From positions 1-64,000 of the forward strand of contig NZ_APAT01000026.1 of NCBI RefSeq assembly GCF_000347775.1: 64,000 nucleotides of DNA, written 5' to 3'. The position numbers and the translations under genes are program-made. This DNA is from Marinobacter santoriniensis NKSG1. GTDB lineage: Bacteria; Pseudomonadota; Gammaproteobacteria; Pseudomonadales; Oleiphilaceae. Within the stretch, counting starts at the first letter, position 1, and every line of letters starts with the position of its first letter. Shown piece by piece: positions 17,070-25,852 of the stretch. The notes below the pieces were generated by a model. The model was not told where the DNA came from and searched no databases. It worked only from the letters and a program-made list of their open reading frames with translations.

Positions 17070-18632
17070 ATGAAAAAATTACTGACAGCTTTTGTTGGTT
17101 CCCTGGCGCTGATCACTGCACCCCTGGCCGTGTCTGCTGAGGCGACCAAGGAACTGAAAATGGCGTACGACGCCGATCCTGTAACCCTTGATATCCATGA
17201 GCAGCTGTCCGGCGGCACGCTGCAGCTCTCCCACATGGCCTTTGATCCGCTGCTGCGCTGGACCAAGGATCTCGATTTCGAACCGCGCCTGGCCAAGAGC
17301 TGGGAGCGCATCGACGACAACACCATGCGGTTCACGTTGCGCAAGGGCGTGAAATTCCACACCGGCAACGAGCTGACCAGCAAGGACGTGAAGTTTACCT
17401 TCGACCGTCTGAAAAAGAGCCAGGACTTCAAGGCGATCTTCAAGCCGATCAGCGATCTCAAGATCATTGATGACTACACCTTCGATCTGGTCACCAGCGA
17501 GCCTTACCCGCTGCTGCTGAACACCGCCACCTACATTTTCCCGATGGACAGCAAGTTCTACTCCGGTAAAACCGAGGACGGCAAGGACAAGAGTGCCATC
17601 ACCAAGCACGGCAACTCCTTCGCCTCCCAGCACCTGTCCGGCACCGGCCCCTATACGGTGGTGGAGCGTCAGCAGGGTGTGCGCATGGTCTTCAAACGCT
17701 TCAAGGACTACTGGGACACCAACTCCCCGGGTAACGTCGACAAGATCGTGCTGACCCCGATCAAGGAAAACAACACCCGCGTTTCGGCGCTGCTGTCCGG
17801 TGGCGTGGACTTCATTGCGCCGGTGCCGCCGACCGATCTGGACCGCATCAAGCGGGATCCGGACACCAATCTGGTGACCATGAGCGGTACCCGGATCATC
17901 CTGCTGACCATGAACGAAGAGCGGGTTGAAGCCTTCAAGAACCCGAAGGTACGCCAGGCGATCGCCTATGCCGTCAACCAGGAAGGCATTGCGGCCAAGA
18001 TCATGAAAGGCTTTGCCACACCGGCTGCCCAGCTTTCGCCCAAAGGCTACCAGGGCCACAACGATTCCCTGAAACCGCGCTATGACGTGGCCAAGGCCAA
18101 GGAGCTGATGAAGGAGGCCGGTTATGAAGACGGCTTCACTATCACGATGATGGCGCCGAACAACCGCTACGTGAATGACGACAAGATCGCCCAGGCGGTG
18201 GCTGCCATGCTGGCCCGGATCAACATCAAGGTGGATCTGAAAACCCTGCCCAAGGCCCAGTACTGGCCGGAATACGATGACCGCGCGGCGGACATCATGA
18301 TGATCGGCTGGCACGCCGATACCGAAGACTCCGCCAATTTCTACGAGTTCCTGACCATGTGTCCGAACAAGGAAACCGGCGCGGGACAGTACAACGCGGG
18401 TAACTACTGCAACCCGGAAATCGATGCGATGGTCGAGAAGGCCAACGTCGAGACCGACCTGGACAAGCGCGCTGCGCTGCTGCAGGAAGTCGAGAAGCGC
18501 CTGTATGACGACGCTGCCTTCATCCCGCTGCACTGGCAGGATCTGGCCTGGGCCGCGAAGAAGGACGTGCACATTGAGCCGGTGCTCAACGTCATGAACT
18601 TCCCGTACCTGGGTGACCTGGTTGTGAAGTAA
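17070..18632 (+). CDS. Dpp/Opp-type ABC transporter substrate-binding protein
   Basis: The protein has 520 residues from the ATG at 17070, where a clear signal peptide begins (MKKLLTAFVGSLALIT, probable cleavage after VSA near residue 23). It is a family 5 extracellular solute-binding protein: the LAKSWERIDDNTMRFTLRKGVKFHTG segment pattern, GTGPYTVVE, and the ligand-facing region around PKAQYWPEYDDRAADIMMIGW. It delivers a peptide-like solute to the permease genes that follow. Dipeptide is favoured by the PepQ gene at the end of the cluster, but the family also carries opines, nickel and glutathione. A terminator separates it from the permease gene, as is common for abundant binding proteins. 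Confidence 0.9.
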   Translation: MKKLLTAFVGSLALITAPLAVSAEATKELKMAYDADPVTLDIHEQLSGGTLQLSHMAFDPLLRWTKDLDFEPRLAKSWERIDDNTMRFTLRKGVKFHTGNELTSKDVKFTFDRLKKSQDFKAIFKPISDLKIIDDYTFDLVTSEPYPLLLNTATYIFPMDSKFYSGKTEDGKDKSAITKHGNSFASQHLSGTGPYTVVERQQGVRMVFKRFKDYWDTNSPGNVDKIVLTPIKENNTRVSALLSGGVDFIAPVPPTDLDRIKRDPDTNLVTMSGTRIILLTMNEERVEAFKNPKVRQAIAYAVNQEGIAAKIMKGFATPAAQLSPKGYQGHNDSLKPRYDVAKAKELMKEAGYEDGFTITMMAPNNRYVNDDKIAQAVAAMLARINIKVDLKTLPKAQYWPEYDDRAADIMMIGWHADTEDSANFYEFLTMCPNKETGAGQYNAGNYCNPEIDAMVEKANVETDLDKRAALLQEVEKRLYDDAAFIPLHWQDLAWAAKKDVHIEPVLNVMNFPYLGDLVVK

Positions 18633-18648
18633 TCGCCTTTGATGGCCG

Positions 18649-18683
18649 GCCGGCTCGGGAGTGATCCGGAGCCGGCTTTTTGT
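18649..18683 (+). terminator. Intra-operon terminator/attenuator after binding-protein gene
   Basis: The arms GCCGGCTC-GGGA (18649-18660) and TCC-GGAGCCGGC (18665-18676) form a near-perfect 12-bp stem with loop GTGA, followed by TTTTTGTTTG. It lies 16 bp after the binding-protein stop and before the permease genes, so part of the transcription should stop here and give excess binding protein over transporter. Confidence 0.85.
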
Positions 18684-18709
18684 TTGCAAGCTTTATCCGG
18701 ACGATTTCC

Positions 18710-19759
18710 ATGTTAGCGTTTTTGGTTCAGCGGATTTCCCAGGCCTTGCTGGTCATGTTCGTGATCAGTGTCATCGCCTTTGCCATTCAGGATGGGCTGG
18801 GTGACCCGCTTCAACAGATGGTGGGTATGTCGGTGTCCCAGCAGGAACGGGATGCCATTCGGGAAGAACTCGGGCTCAACGATCCCCTGCCGGTTCAGTA
18901 TCTCAGGTTTGCCGGCAACGCCATTCAGGGCGATCTGGGGGATTCCTATTTCTACAGTAAACCCACTCTCGATGTGATTCTGGAGCATTTGCCGGCCACC
19001 CTGGAACTGGTGATCGGCGCCAGCCTGATCATCATCGTGTTTTCGGTCCCCATCGGGGTCTATTCAGCCATCCGGCCCCAGGCCTGGCTGTCCAAATTCT
19101 TCATGGGCGTGAGTACCGTGGGCATTTCCATCCCGGTGTTCCTCACGGCCATTGTCTTGATCCAGCTGTTTTCCATTGGCGTGACGGTGGACTGGTTTCC
19201 GTCCGATACCGGGTGGGGGCAGTGGCTCAATGGGGCTCTGTCCACCGACGGGGGGCTGCCGTCCTACGGTCGGGGCGAGGAGCTGACGCACCTGTTCGGA
19301 ACCTGGTACTCCGGGTTTTTCTCAACGGGTGGGCTGATGCACCTGATTCTGCCGGCGGTATCCCTGGCCTCGATCATGTTGCCCCTGTTCATCCGGCTGA
19401 TCCGCGCCGAAATGATGGAAGTGCTGCAGAGCGACTACATCCGTTACGCACGGGCCAAGGGCCTTAGTGCGGGGCGCATCAATTTCCTGCACGCCCTGAA
19501 GAACACCATGCTGCCGGTGATTACCGTCGGTGGTGTCCAGATCGGCATCATGGTGGCCTACACCATCCTGACGGAGACGGTTTTCCAGTGGCCCGGTGTC
19601 GGGCTGATGTTCCTCGAAGCCATCACCCGCAGCGACATCCCGCTGATCGTGGCCTATCTGATGGTGGTGGGGCTGATTTTCGTCATTACCAATACCGTGG
19701 TTGACCTGATCTATGGCCTGGTGAACCCCACTGTAAAACTGACAGGTAAAAAAGCATGA
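18710..19759 (+). CDS. Dpp/Opp-type ABC transporter permease (DppB-like)
   Basis: The protein has 349 residues from the ATG at 18710; the frame opens earlier, but the membrane-anchoring N-terminus MLAFLVQRISQALLVM starts here. It has the family N-terminal helix, a periplasmic loop, and five further helices. The EAA loop lies around IRYARAKGLSAGRINFLHALKN, where the ATPase docks. The terminal segment VNPTVKLTGKKA is typical. Its TGA overlaps the start of the second permease gene by four bases, indicating coupled translation. Confidence 0.92.
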   Translation: MLAFLVQRISQALLVMFVISVIAFAIQDGLGDPLQQMVGMSVSQQERDAIREELGLNDPLPVQYLRFAGNAIQGDLGDSYFYSKPTLDVILEHLPATLELVIGASLIIIVFSVPIGVYSAIRPQAWLSKFFMGVSTVGISIPVFLTAIVLIQLFSIGVTVDWFPSDTGWGQWLNGALSTDGGLPSYGRGEELTHLFGTWYSGFFSTGGLMHLILPAVSLASIMLPLFIRLIRAEMMEVLQSDYIRYARAKGLSAGRINFLHALKNTMLPVITVGGVQIGIMVAYTILTETVFQWPGVGLMFLEAITRSDIPLIVAYLMVVGLIFVITNTVVDLIYGLVNPTVKLTGKKA

Positions 19760-20688
19760 CAACGGCAACGGTTTCCCGCTGGGACCGCTTCCGCGAGTCC
19801 TTCTTCTGGTACAGCTTCAAGCGCGACAAGATCGCGATTCTCAGCACTCTGGTGCTGTTGCTGATGGTGCTGGCAGCGATCTTCGCACCCTGGCTGGCTC
19901 CGACCGATCCCTACGATCTGGCCCAGATCAACATCATGAACTCGGAACTGCCGCCGGTGGGCCTGGATGGCGCCGATGCGGCCTTCCCGCTGGGCACTGA
20001 CGCCCAGGGGCGGGACCTGCTGTCCACCATTCTCTATGGCACCCGGGTGTCGCTGCTGATCGGTTTTGGCGCGGTGCTGTTGCAGGGGGCGCTGGGCATT
20101 CTGTTCGGTCTTCTCGCCGGGTACCTGGGTGGCAAGGTGGATGCCGTCCTGATGCGAATCGCTGACGTGCAGCTTTCATTCTCCACCCTGATGGTTGCCA
20201 TCATCGTGGGTGCGGTGTTCAAGGCCAGCTTCGGCAACCTGATGTTCGGGGAAATTGCCATCTACATGCTGATCTTCATTATCGGTGTCGCCGAGTGGCC
20301 CCAGATTGCCCGGACCGTTCGTGCCTCGGTACTGGCGGAGAAAAAGAAGGAATATGTGGACGCGGCAAAGGTGATGGGGTTCGGGACCGGCCGGATCATG
20401 TTCCGGCACATCCTGCCCAATACCCTGTCACCGATTTTCGTGATCGCCACGGTCCAGATCGCCAACGCCATCATCTCCGAGGCAGCATTGTCCTTCCTGG
20501 GCCTTGGCATGCCGGAAACCCAGCCGTCCCTGGGCTCTCTGATCAAATCCGGTTTTGACTACATCCAGAGCGGCTCCTGGTGGATCACCCTGATCCCGGG
20601 CCTGGTGCTGGTGGTGCTCGTGCTGGTCATCAACCTGTTGGGTGACTGGTTGCGGGATGTCATGAACCCACGGCTGTACAAGGGGTAA
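19756..20688 (+). CDS. Dpp/Opp-type ABC transporter permease (DppC-like)
   Basis: The protein has 310 residues. A cytoplasmic N-terminus is followed by a membrane helix and the conserved periplasmic stretch (FPLGTDAQGRDLLSTILYGTRVSL) that identifies the DppC/OppC family. The EAA loop is around EYVDAAKVMGFGTGRIMFRHILPN, and the end has the LLGDWLRDVMNPRL motif. It forms a heterodimeric channel with the preceding permease. Its stop is only 4 bp from the start of the first ATPase gene. Confidence 0.93.
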   Translation: MTTATVSRWDRFRESFFWYSFKRDKIAILSTLVLLLMVLAAIFAPWLAPTDPYDLAQINIMNSELPPVGLDGADAAFPLGTDAQGRDLLSTILYGTRVSLLIGFGAVLLQGALGILFGLLAGYLGGKVDAVLMRIADVQLSFSTLMVAIIVGAVFKASFGNLMFGEIAIYMLIFIIGVAEWPQIARTVRASVLAEKKKEYVDAAKVMGFGTGRIMFRHILPNTLSPIFVIATVQIANAIISEAALSFLGLGMPETQPSLGSLIKSGFDYIQSGSWWITLIPGLVLVVLVLVINLLGDWLRDVMNPRLYKG

Positions 20689-20692
20689 CACC

Positions 20693-21691
20693 ATGGCACT
20701 GTTGGAAGTTAACGATCTTGATGTCCGCTTCGCCGTGCGGGGCGGTGATCTGAAGGCCCTGCGTGGCATCAGCTTCAGCCTGGACAAAGGCGAACGGCTG
20801 GGTCTGGTGGGTGAATCCGGTGCCGGCAAGTCTGTCGCCGCCTTCTCCATTCTCAACCTGATCGCCAAGCCCGGCTACATTGCCGGCGGGCAGATCCTGT
20901 TCGAGGGCAGGGACCTGGCGGCGATGAGCGAACGGGAGCTTCGGGGAATCCGCGGCAACCGCATCGCGATGATCTTTCAGGATCCGATGATGACCCTGAA
21001 CCCGGTGCTCACGATTGGTACCCAGATGGTTGAAGCCATCCAGGCGCACCGGAAGATCAGCAAGAAAGAGGCGCGAAAAATTGCCCTCGACCGGCTGCAG
21101 AAGGTGCAGATTCCGTCTCCGGAAAAACGCCTGGATCAGTACCCTCACGAACTGTCGGGGGGGATGCGCCAGCGCGTCATCATCGCCATCGCCCTGCTGC
21201 TGGATCCGGAGATCATCATTGCCGATGAGCCCACCACTGCACTGGATGTCACCATCCAGGCGGAGATCATGGCGTTGCTGCTGGACCTGTGTGAGCAGGA
21301 AAACGTCGCCCTGATGCTGATTACTCACGACCTGGGTGTCGTCTCCCAGGTGACCCAGCGGATGCTGGTCATGTACTCCGGTCGCATCATCGAGCAGGGG
21401 CCGACGCGGGAAATCATCAATGACGCCCAGCACCCCTACACCCAGGGGTTGATCAACGCCTTGCCCCAGATGGGCGAGCCCGGCGAGCGGCTGTTCCAGA
21501 TCCCCGGATCCATGCCCTCGCTGAAAAATGTGCCTACGGGCTGCCCGTTCCATCCCCGCTGCCACTTTGCCACCGAGCAATGCAAACAGGCGATGCCGGA
21601 ATACGTTCGCTCGGGCAACGTGAATGTGGCCTGTTACGAAGTCGCCAATCTGATTGAGCAGGAGAAACGCATGCAGGAGGCCGAATCATGA
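20693..21691 (+). CDS. Dpp/Opp-type ABC transporter ATPase (DppD-like)
   Basis: The protein has 332 residues. Walker A is GESGAGKS, the signature is LSGGMRQRV, Walker B ends in [12 protein letters not shown], and the switch His is in LMLITHDLG. The C-terminal extension carries the [10 protein letters not shown] motif, in which spaced cysteines bind an iron-sulfur cluster in Dpp/Opp ATPases. It energises peptide uptake as a heterodimer with the following ATPase, whose ATG overlaps its stop (ATGA). Confidence 0.94.
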   Translation: MALLEVNDLDVRFAVRGGDLKALRGISFSLDKGERLGLVGESGAGKSVAAFSILNLIAKPGYIAGGQILFEGRDLAAMSERELRGIRGNRIAMIFQDPMMTLNPVLTIGTQMVEAIQAHRKISKKEARKIALDRLQKVQIPSPEKRLDQYPHELSGGMRQRVIIAIALLLDPEIIIADEPTTALDVTIQAEIMALLLDLCEQENVALMLITHDLGVVSQVTQRMLVMYSGRIIEQGPTREIINDAQHPYTQGLINALPQMGEPGERLFQIPGSMPSLKNVPTGCPFHPRCHFATEQCKQAMPEYVRSGNVNVACYEVANLIEQEKRMQEAES

Positions 21692-22698
21692 CCTCCCCCC
21701 TGGTAAAAATCCGTTCGCTGGAAAAGCGGTTTGATCTTTCCGGCAGCCTGCTGGAACAGCTCCGGTTCGAAAATGGTCGCTTCCGGCGCAAGCAGGAGGC
21801 CGTGCACGCGATCAACGGTGTCGATCTGGATGTGCACAAGGGCGAGACCCTGTGCGTGGTGGGCGAGTCTGGCTGTGGTAAATCCACCGTTGCCCGGACG
21901 GTGATGGGGCTACTGTCGCCCAGTGCCGGCGAAATCCATTACGACGGCGAGCGAATCGATCATCTCGACGGCAAGGCGGTCCAGCCCTACCGGCGCAAGA
22001 TGCAGATGATCTTCCAGAATCCCTATGCGTCCCTGAATCCCCGGATGACCATCCAGCAGACGCTGGAGGAGCCGATTCGTTTTCACTACCCGCAGTGGTC
22101 GGCAACGGAAGTGCGGGACAAGGTGCACGAAGTCATGCATTCGGTGGGGATTGACCCGGACTGGGGCAGTCGCTTCGGCCATGAGTTTTCCGGTGGTCAG
22201 CGCCAGCGTATTGCCATTGCCCGCGCGCTGGCTGTCGATCCGGAGTTCATCGTGGCGGATGAGCCCATCTCCGCCCTGGATGTGTCGATCCAGGCCCAGG
22301 TGCTGAACCTGCTGATGGATGCCCAGGAGAGCTGTAGCCTGACTTACCTGTTCATCACCCACGATCTGGCGGTGGTGGAGCATTTCGGGACCCGGGTGGC
22401 GGTCATGTACCTGGGCCGGGTGTGCGAGCTTGCGGACACCAAAACCCTGTTCGCCACGCCTCGTCACCCGTATACCCAGGCGCTGCTGTCGGCCATCCCG
22501 CGACTGGAGGATGACCGGCCCAATCACATCCGGCTGCAGGGCGAGGTGCCAACTCCGGTGCAACTGCCCTCCGGCTGCGTGTTCCATGGTCGGTGTCCCT
22601 ACGCCAACGATCGCTGTCGACAGGAAATCCCGCAACTGATCGCCACCGACGGTGGTGGTCAGGTGGCGTGTCACGCTGTGGAGGAAGGGCGGTTGTAA
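21688..22698 (+). CDS. Dpp/Opp-type ABC transporter ATPase (DppF-like)
   Basis: The protein has 336 residues. Walker A is GESGCGKS, the Q-loop is MIFQNPYASLNPR, the signature is FSGGQRQRI, Walker B ends in IVADEPISALD, and the H-loop is FITHDLA. The C-terminal cysteine motif (VFHGRCPYA) is present. It is the second nucleotide-binding subunit and closes the five-gene transport unit. Its start overlaps the previous stop. A 70-bp gap then precedes the LysR regulator on the same strand. Confidence 0.94.
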   Translation: MTSPLVKIRSLEKRFDLSGSLLEQLRFENGRFRRKQEAVHAINGVDLDVHKGETLCVVGESGCGKSTVARTVMGLLSPSAGEIHYDGERIDHLDGKAVQPYRRKMQMIFQNPYASLNPRMTIQQTLEEPIRFHYPQWSATEVRDKVHEVMHSVGIDPDWGSRFGHEFSGGQRQRIAIARALAVDPEFIVADEPISALDVSIQAQVLNLLMDAQESCSLTYLFITHDLAVVEHFGTRVAVMYLGRVCELADTKTLFATPRHPYTQALLSAIPRLEDDRPNHIRLQGEVPTPVQLPSGCVFHGRCPYANDRCRQEIPQLIATDGGGQVACHAVEEGRL

Positions 22699-22768
22699 CG
22701 GATCGGCGCCAATGGGCTATGATGCCTGCAGTCGATCCTGATCACTTGAACCACCCCCAGGGGCACCG

Positions 22769-23683
22769 ATGGAAGTACGCTGGCTTGAAGACTTCATGGC
22801 GCTTGCACGCACGCGCCATTTCTCACGTGCTGCCGAGCAGCAGCATGTGAGTCAGCCGACGTTCAGTCGTCGGATCAAGCTGCTTGAAGAGTCCATGGGC
22901 ACCACGCTGATCAATCGCCAGACCCTGCCGTTATCCCTGACTCCGGCCGGCGAGGTGTTCCTGGAACTCTGTGAGCGGATTACCCGTGACGTTCGCGATA
23001 CCCGGGAGCGCATCGCCGCACTGGAGGCGGAGGCCTCTGCCCGGATCAGCGTCGGATCTACCCAGGGTCTGTTTTCCCACTTTTATCAGGGCTGGGCTCG
23101 CGAGGCCGGTATTGCCGAGCGCCTGCAGCTCAACCTGAAAGCCACCAGTTGGGTGGGGGAGCAGTTTCTCGATGCCCTGGAGAACGGCGAGTGCGATCTC
23201 GTGCTGTGTTACTGGCACCCGGATTTGCCGTGGGGGGATCGCCTCAGCCGGGACCGGTTCGACTGGTTGGTGGTCGCACCGGAAGCCCTGGTGCCGGTCA
23301 GCGTGGCCGATGAGCGGGGCGAACCGAGGTTTCGGTTGCCCGGCACCGATGAACAGCCGGTACCCCTGATCGCTTATCACAACCGGGGCTTCCTGCAGTC
23401 CGCCATCGAGGCGCACATGGCCCGGCAGGCATCGTCGGCCAACCTGTTGCCGCTGAATGAAAATACCCAGTCCGCCAGTATCAAGGCGCTGGTCAAGCAG
23501 GGATTCGGGATGGGCTGGTTGCCCCAGCGCATGACCGAGAAAAGTGAACATTTCGGAAGCCTGGTCCGTGCCGGCGACGAACGCTGGGACGTCCCCCTGG
23601 AAATACGCCTGATCCGTCTCCGGGATGTCCGATCGGACGATCTTCTGACCCTCTGGAACCAAGTGGAACGCCATCATGCCTGA
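22769..23683 (+). CDS. LysR family transcriptional regulator
   Basis: The protein has 304 residues. An N-terminal winged helix (about 1-60) carries the recognition segment HVSQPTFSRRIKLLE, followed by a type 2 periplasmic-binding-like effector domain. The FSRRI variant and the N-terminal WLEDFMALARTRHFSRAA resemble the HypT/YjiE branch of LysR regulators, but specificity cannot be set. Its last codons overlap the start of the PepQ-like gene by 8 bp, so the two are co-expressed. It probably senses an amino acid or peptide and controls the neighbouring transporter and peptidase genes. A candidate -10 (TATGAT) lies near 22718. Confidence 0.9.
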   Translation: MEVRWLEDFMALARTRHFSRAAEQQHVSQPTFSRRIKLLEESMGTTLINRQTLPLSLTPAGEVFLELCERITRDVRDTRERIAALEAEASARISVGSTQGLFSHFYQGWAREAGIAERLQLNLKATSWVGEQFLDALENGECDLVLCYWHPDLPWGDRLSRDRFDWLVVAPEALVPVSVADERGEPRFRLPGTDEQPVPLIAYHNRGFLQSAIEAHMARQASSANLLPLNENTQSASIKALVKQGFGMGWLPQRMTEKSEHFGSLVRAGDERWDVPLEIRLIRLRDVRSDDLLTLWNQVERHHA

Positions 23684-24968
23684 ACCGACTCTCCTGTCGC
23701 TGCAGCTCGATCACCTGAACGAACTCCAGAACCGCTATGAGACGGCCCTTGCCGGGCAGGGGTACGATAGCCTGCTGATTGCCTCTGGTGCGGCGCCTTA
23801 CCGGTATGGCGATGATCAGGCGTGGCATTTCCAGGGTTATGGTCCGTTTCTGCACTGGACCGGCCTGACGGGGCGAGAGCATTCCTGGCTCTGGCTTCGG
23901 CCCGGTTGCCGCCCGATACTCTGGCTGTTCGAACCCGTGGACTTCTGGCACGCGAACCCCGCACTGCCCGAGGAACCCTGGCAACAGGCGTTCGACATCC
24001 GTTCGCGGGCGGAAGCCGGCGCGCCAACGCTGGAGAATCCCGGTCGACTGGCGGTTATCGGAGATCCCGGAGAGCTTGGTGATATTGCCGGCGATCATAA
24101 TCCCGCCGGGCTTCTGAGGACGTTGGATGAAACCCGGGTGCACAAGACCGCCTATGAAATCGCCTGCCTGGCCGAAGCCAACGGGCGGGCGCTGGCGGGC
24201 CATCGGGCTGCCAGGGACGCATTCGCCGAAGGCGAGAGCGAGTTCGGGATCAGTCTGGCCTATCAGCAGGCCACCCGACAGCGTGAGGCAGACGCGCCCT
24301 ATCACAGCATCATTGGCCTGAACGAACACGCCGGTACACTGCATTATCAGTACTACGACACCCGGCCAACCGGTCGGCCCCGCAGTCTGCTGATCGATGC
24401 CGGTGTCCGCTATCGGGGCTACTGTTCGGACATCACCCGCACCACCGCCGGGCCGGGAGAATCCCGCTTTGCAGCGCTGGTACAGGGCATGGATGTTTTG
24501 CAGCAGCGCCTGTGTGGCATGGTGGCCCCCGGCGTGGACTACGTCGACATCCATCGCAAGGCGCATCAGGGCGTGGCGGCCCTGCTGTCCGCCTCAGGCC
24601 TGGTCACCGGGCTGGACGATTCGGCCATGGTTGAGCAGGGGATTACCCGGGCCTTCTTCCCCCACGGCATTGGCCATTTCCTGGGCGTTCAGGTTCACGA
24701 CGTGGCCGGTAAGCCCACGCCACCTCCGGACGACGCCCCCTTCCTGCGTCTGAATCGTCGGTTGGAGTCCGGAATGGTACTTACCATCGAGCCTGGCCTG
24801 TACTTCATTCCTTCGCTGCTGGACCCGTTATTGGCAAGCCCTCTCGGCAAGCATCTGGATACCGCACTACTGGCCGAGCTTCGCGGCTGCGGCGGCATCC
24901 GGATCGAGGACAATATTGCGGTTACCGAATCCGGCGCGCAGAACCTGACTCGGAACGGGACTGTCTAG
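23676..24968 (+). CDS. pepQ: Xaa-Pro dipeptidase (prolidase), PepQ/OPAA type
   Basis: The protein has 430 residues, close to the usual ~440. It has an N-terminal creatinase-like domain and a C-terminal pita-bread metallopeptidase domain. The five dimetal ligands are in place: Asp in LLIDAG, Asp in YCSDITRT, His in PHGIGHFLG, Glu in TIEPGLYF and Glu in IRIEDNI. It cleaves dipeptides with C-terminal proline in the cytoplasm. The marine PepQ branch includes organophosphorus acid anhydrolases. It is translationally coupled to the LysR gene and follows the peptide transporter, which suggests uptake and breakdown of dipeptides. Confidence 0.93.
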   Translation: MPEPTLLSLQLDHLNELQNRYETALAGQGYDSLLIASGAAPYRYGDDQAWHFQGYGPFLHWTGLTGREHSWLWLRPGCRPILWLFEPVDFWHANPALPEEPWQQAFDIRSRAEAGAPTLENPGRLAVIGDPGELGDIAGDHNPAGLLRTLDETRVHKTAYEIACLAEANGRALAGHRAARDAFAEGESEFGISLAYQQATRQREADAPYHSIIGLNEHAGTLHYQYYDTRPTGRPRSLLIDAGVRYRGYCSDITRTTAGPGESRFAALVQGMDVLQQRLCGMVAPGVDYVDIHRKAHQGVAALLSASGLVTGLDDSAMVEQGITRAFFPHGIGHFLGVQVHDVAGKPTPPPDDAPFLRLNRRLESGMVLTIEPGLYFIPSLLDPLLASPLGKHLDTALLAELRGCGGIRIEDNIAVTESGAQNLTRNGTV

Positions 24969-25024
24969 GGCCGTTCGCTTAGAACAAAAGTTAACCAGGC
25001 GGGGGTTGTAATTCCCGATGTGAA

Positions 25025-25039
25025 TGACAATAATTATCA
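25025..25039. promoter_or_regulatory. Fur box upstream of bfd
   Basis: TGACAATAATTATCA is a 7-1-7 inverted repeat that differs from the Fur consensus TGATAATNATTATCA at one position. It lies 32 bp upstream of the bfd ATG, where Fur-Fe(II) binding would block transcription in iron-rich cells. Confidence 0.85.
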
Positions 25040-25071
25040 CTAGCTTTCATCAAGTCAGTGAGTGTTGTTCT

Positions 25072-25278
25072 ATGTACGTCTGTTTGTGCCACGGTGTTAC
25101 CGATCGGACCATCCGCGAAGCCGCGGAAAACGGGGTCAGCTCCATGCGTCAGCTTGGTAAAGAGCTGGGTGTGGGCACGCAGTGTGGTCGGTGTGCCTCC
25201 ACGGCCCGTCAGATCCTGCGGGAAAGCCAGACTCCGGACTATCTGAAACTCGCTGACATGCTGGCCCAACCGGCCTGA
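25072..25278 (+). CDS. bfd: Bacterioferritin-associated ferredoxin Bfd
   Basis: The protein has 68 residues from the ATG at 25072; the open frame begins earlier but covers the Fur box. Cys4, Cys6, Cys38 and Cys41 (YVCLCHG and GTQCGRC) bind one [2Fe-2S] cluster in the typical BFD/NirB pattern. Bfd docks on bacterioferritin and passes electrons to reduce and release its stored iron. The Fur box predicts derepression in iron starvation. The bfr gene follows on the same strand after an 88-bp gap. Confidence 0.96.
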   Translation: MYVCLCHGVTDRTIREAAENGVSSMRQLGKELGVGTQCGRCASTARQILRESQTPDYLKLADMLAQPA

Positions 25279-25366
25279 CGACGGAAAATGCCTTCGCCGG
25301 TTTTTGTCCGGCGCCATAAGGGGCTATCCTAGGAGTCGAACTCATTCAGGACCCGGGAGCCCCCTT

Positions 25367-25843
25367 ATGAAAGGCGACAAGAAAGTCATCCAGCATCTCA
25401 ATAAAGTCCTCGCCAACGAACTCACCGCAATCAACCAGTATTTCCTTCACTCCCGCATGTACAAGGATTGGGGAATCACCAAGCTGGCGGCCAAGGAATA
25501 CGAAGAGTCCATCGACGAGATGAAGCATGCGGATCTGCTGATCGAGCGGATCCTGTTTCTCGAAGGGCTGCCCAATCTCCAGGATCTCAACAAACTGCTG
25601 ATCGGTGAGAACGTCGAGGAAATGATCTCCTGCGACCTCAGACTGGAAGAAACCGCCCACGCCGATCTGAAAGAAGCGATTCTGTATTGCGAAGAAGTCC
25701 AGGACTTCACCAGCCGGGAGCTGTTCCGCACCATCCTCGACAGTGAAGAAGAGCACATCGACTGGCTCGAAACGCAGCTGGAAATGATCGCCCAGATGGG
25801 CATCCAGAATTACGTTCAGCTTCAGTCCTCTGCTGCGGAGTAA
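25367..25843 (+). CDS. bfr: Bacterioferritin
   Basis: The protein has 158 residues from the ATG at 25367, the exact family length. The ferroxidase ligands are Glu18, Glu51, His54, Glu94, Glu127 and His130. Met52, the heme axial ligand at the subunit interface, is present, so this is a heme-binding catalytic Bfr. It forms a 24-subunit shell that oxidises and stores iron. It sits between bfd, its reductant, and cpsG, whose start is 9 bp after its stop. Confidence 0.97.
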   Translation: MKGDKKVIQHLNKVLANELTAINQYFLHSRMYKDWGITKLAAKEYEESIDEMKHADLLIERILFLEGLPNLQDLNKLLIGENVEEMISCDLRLEETAHADLKEAILYCEEVQDFTSRELFRTILDSEEEHIDWLETQLEMIAQMGIQNYVQLQSSAAE

Positions 25844-25852
25844 ACGACGACA

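Noticed and set aside
17079..18689. 536-aa minus-strand frame opposite the binding-protein gene
   Set aside because: Val/His/Gly-rich shadow frame; the sense strand has signal peptide and family motifs.
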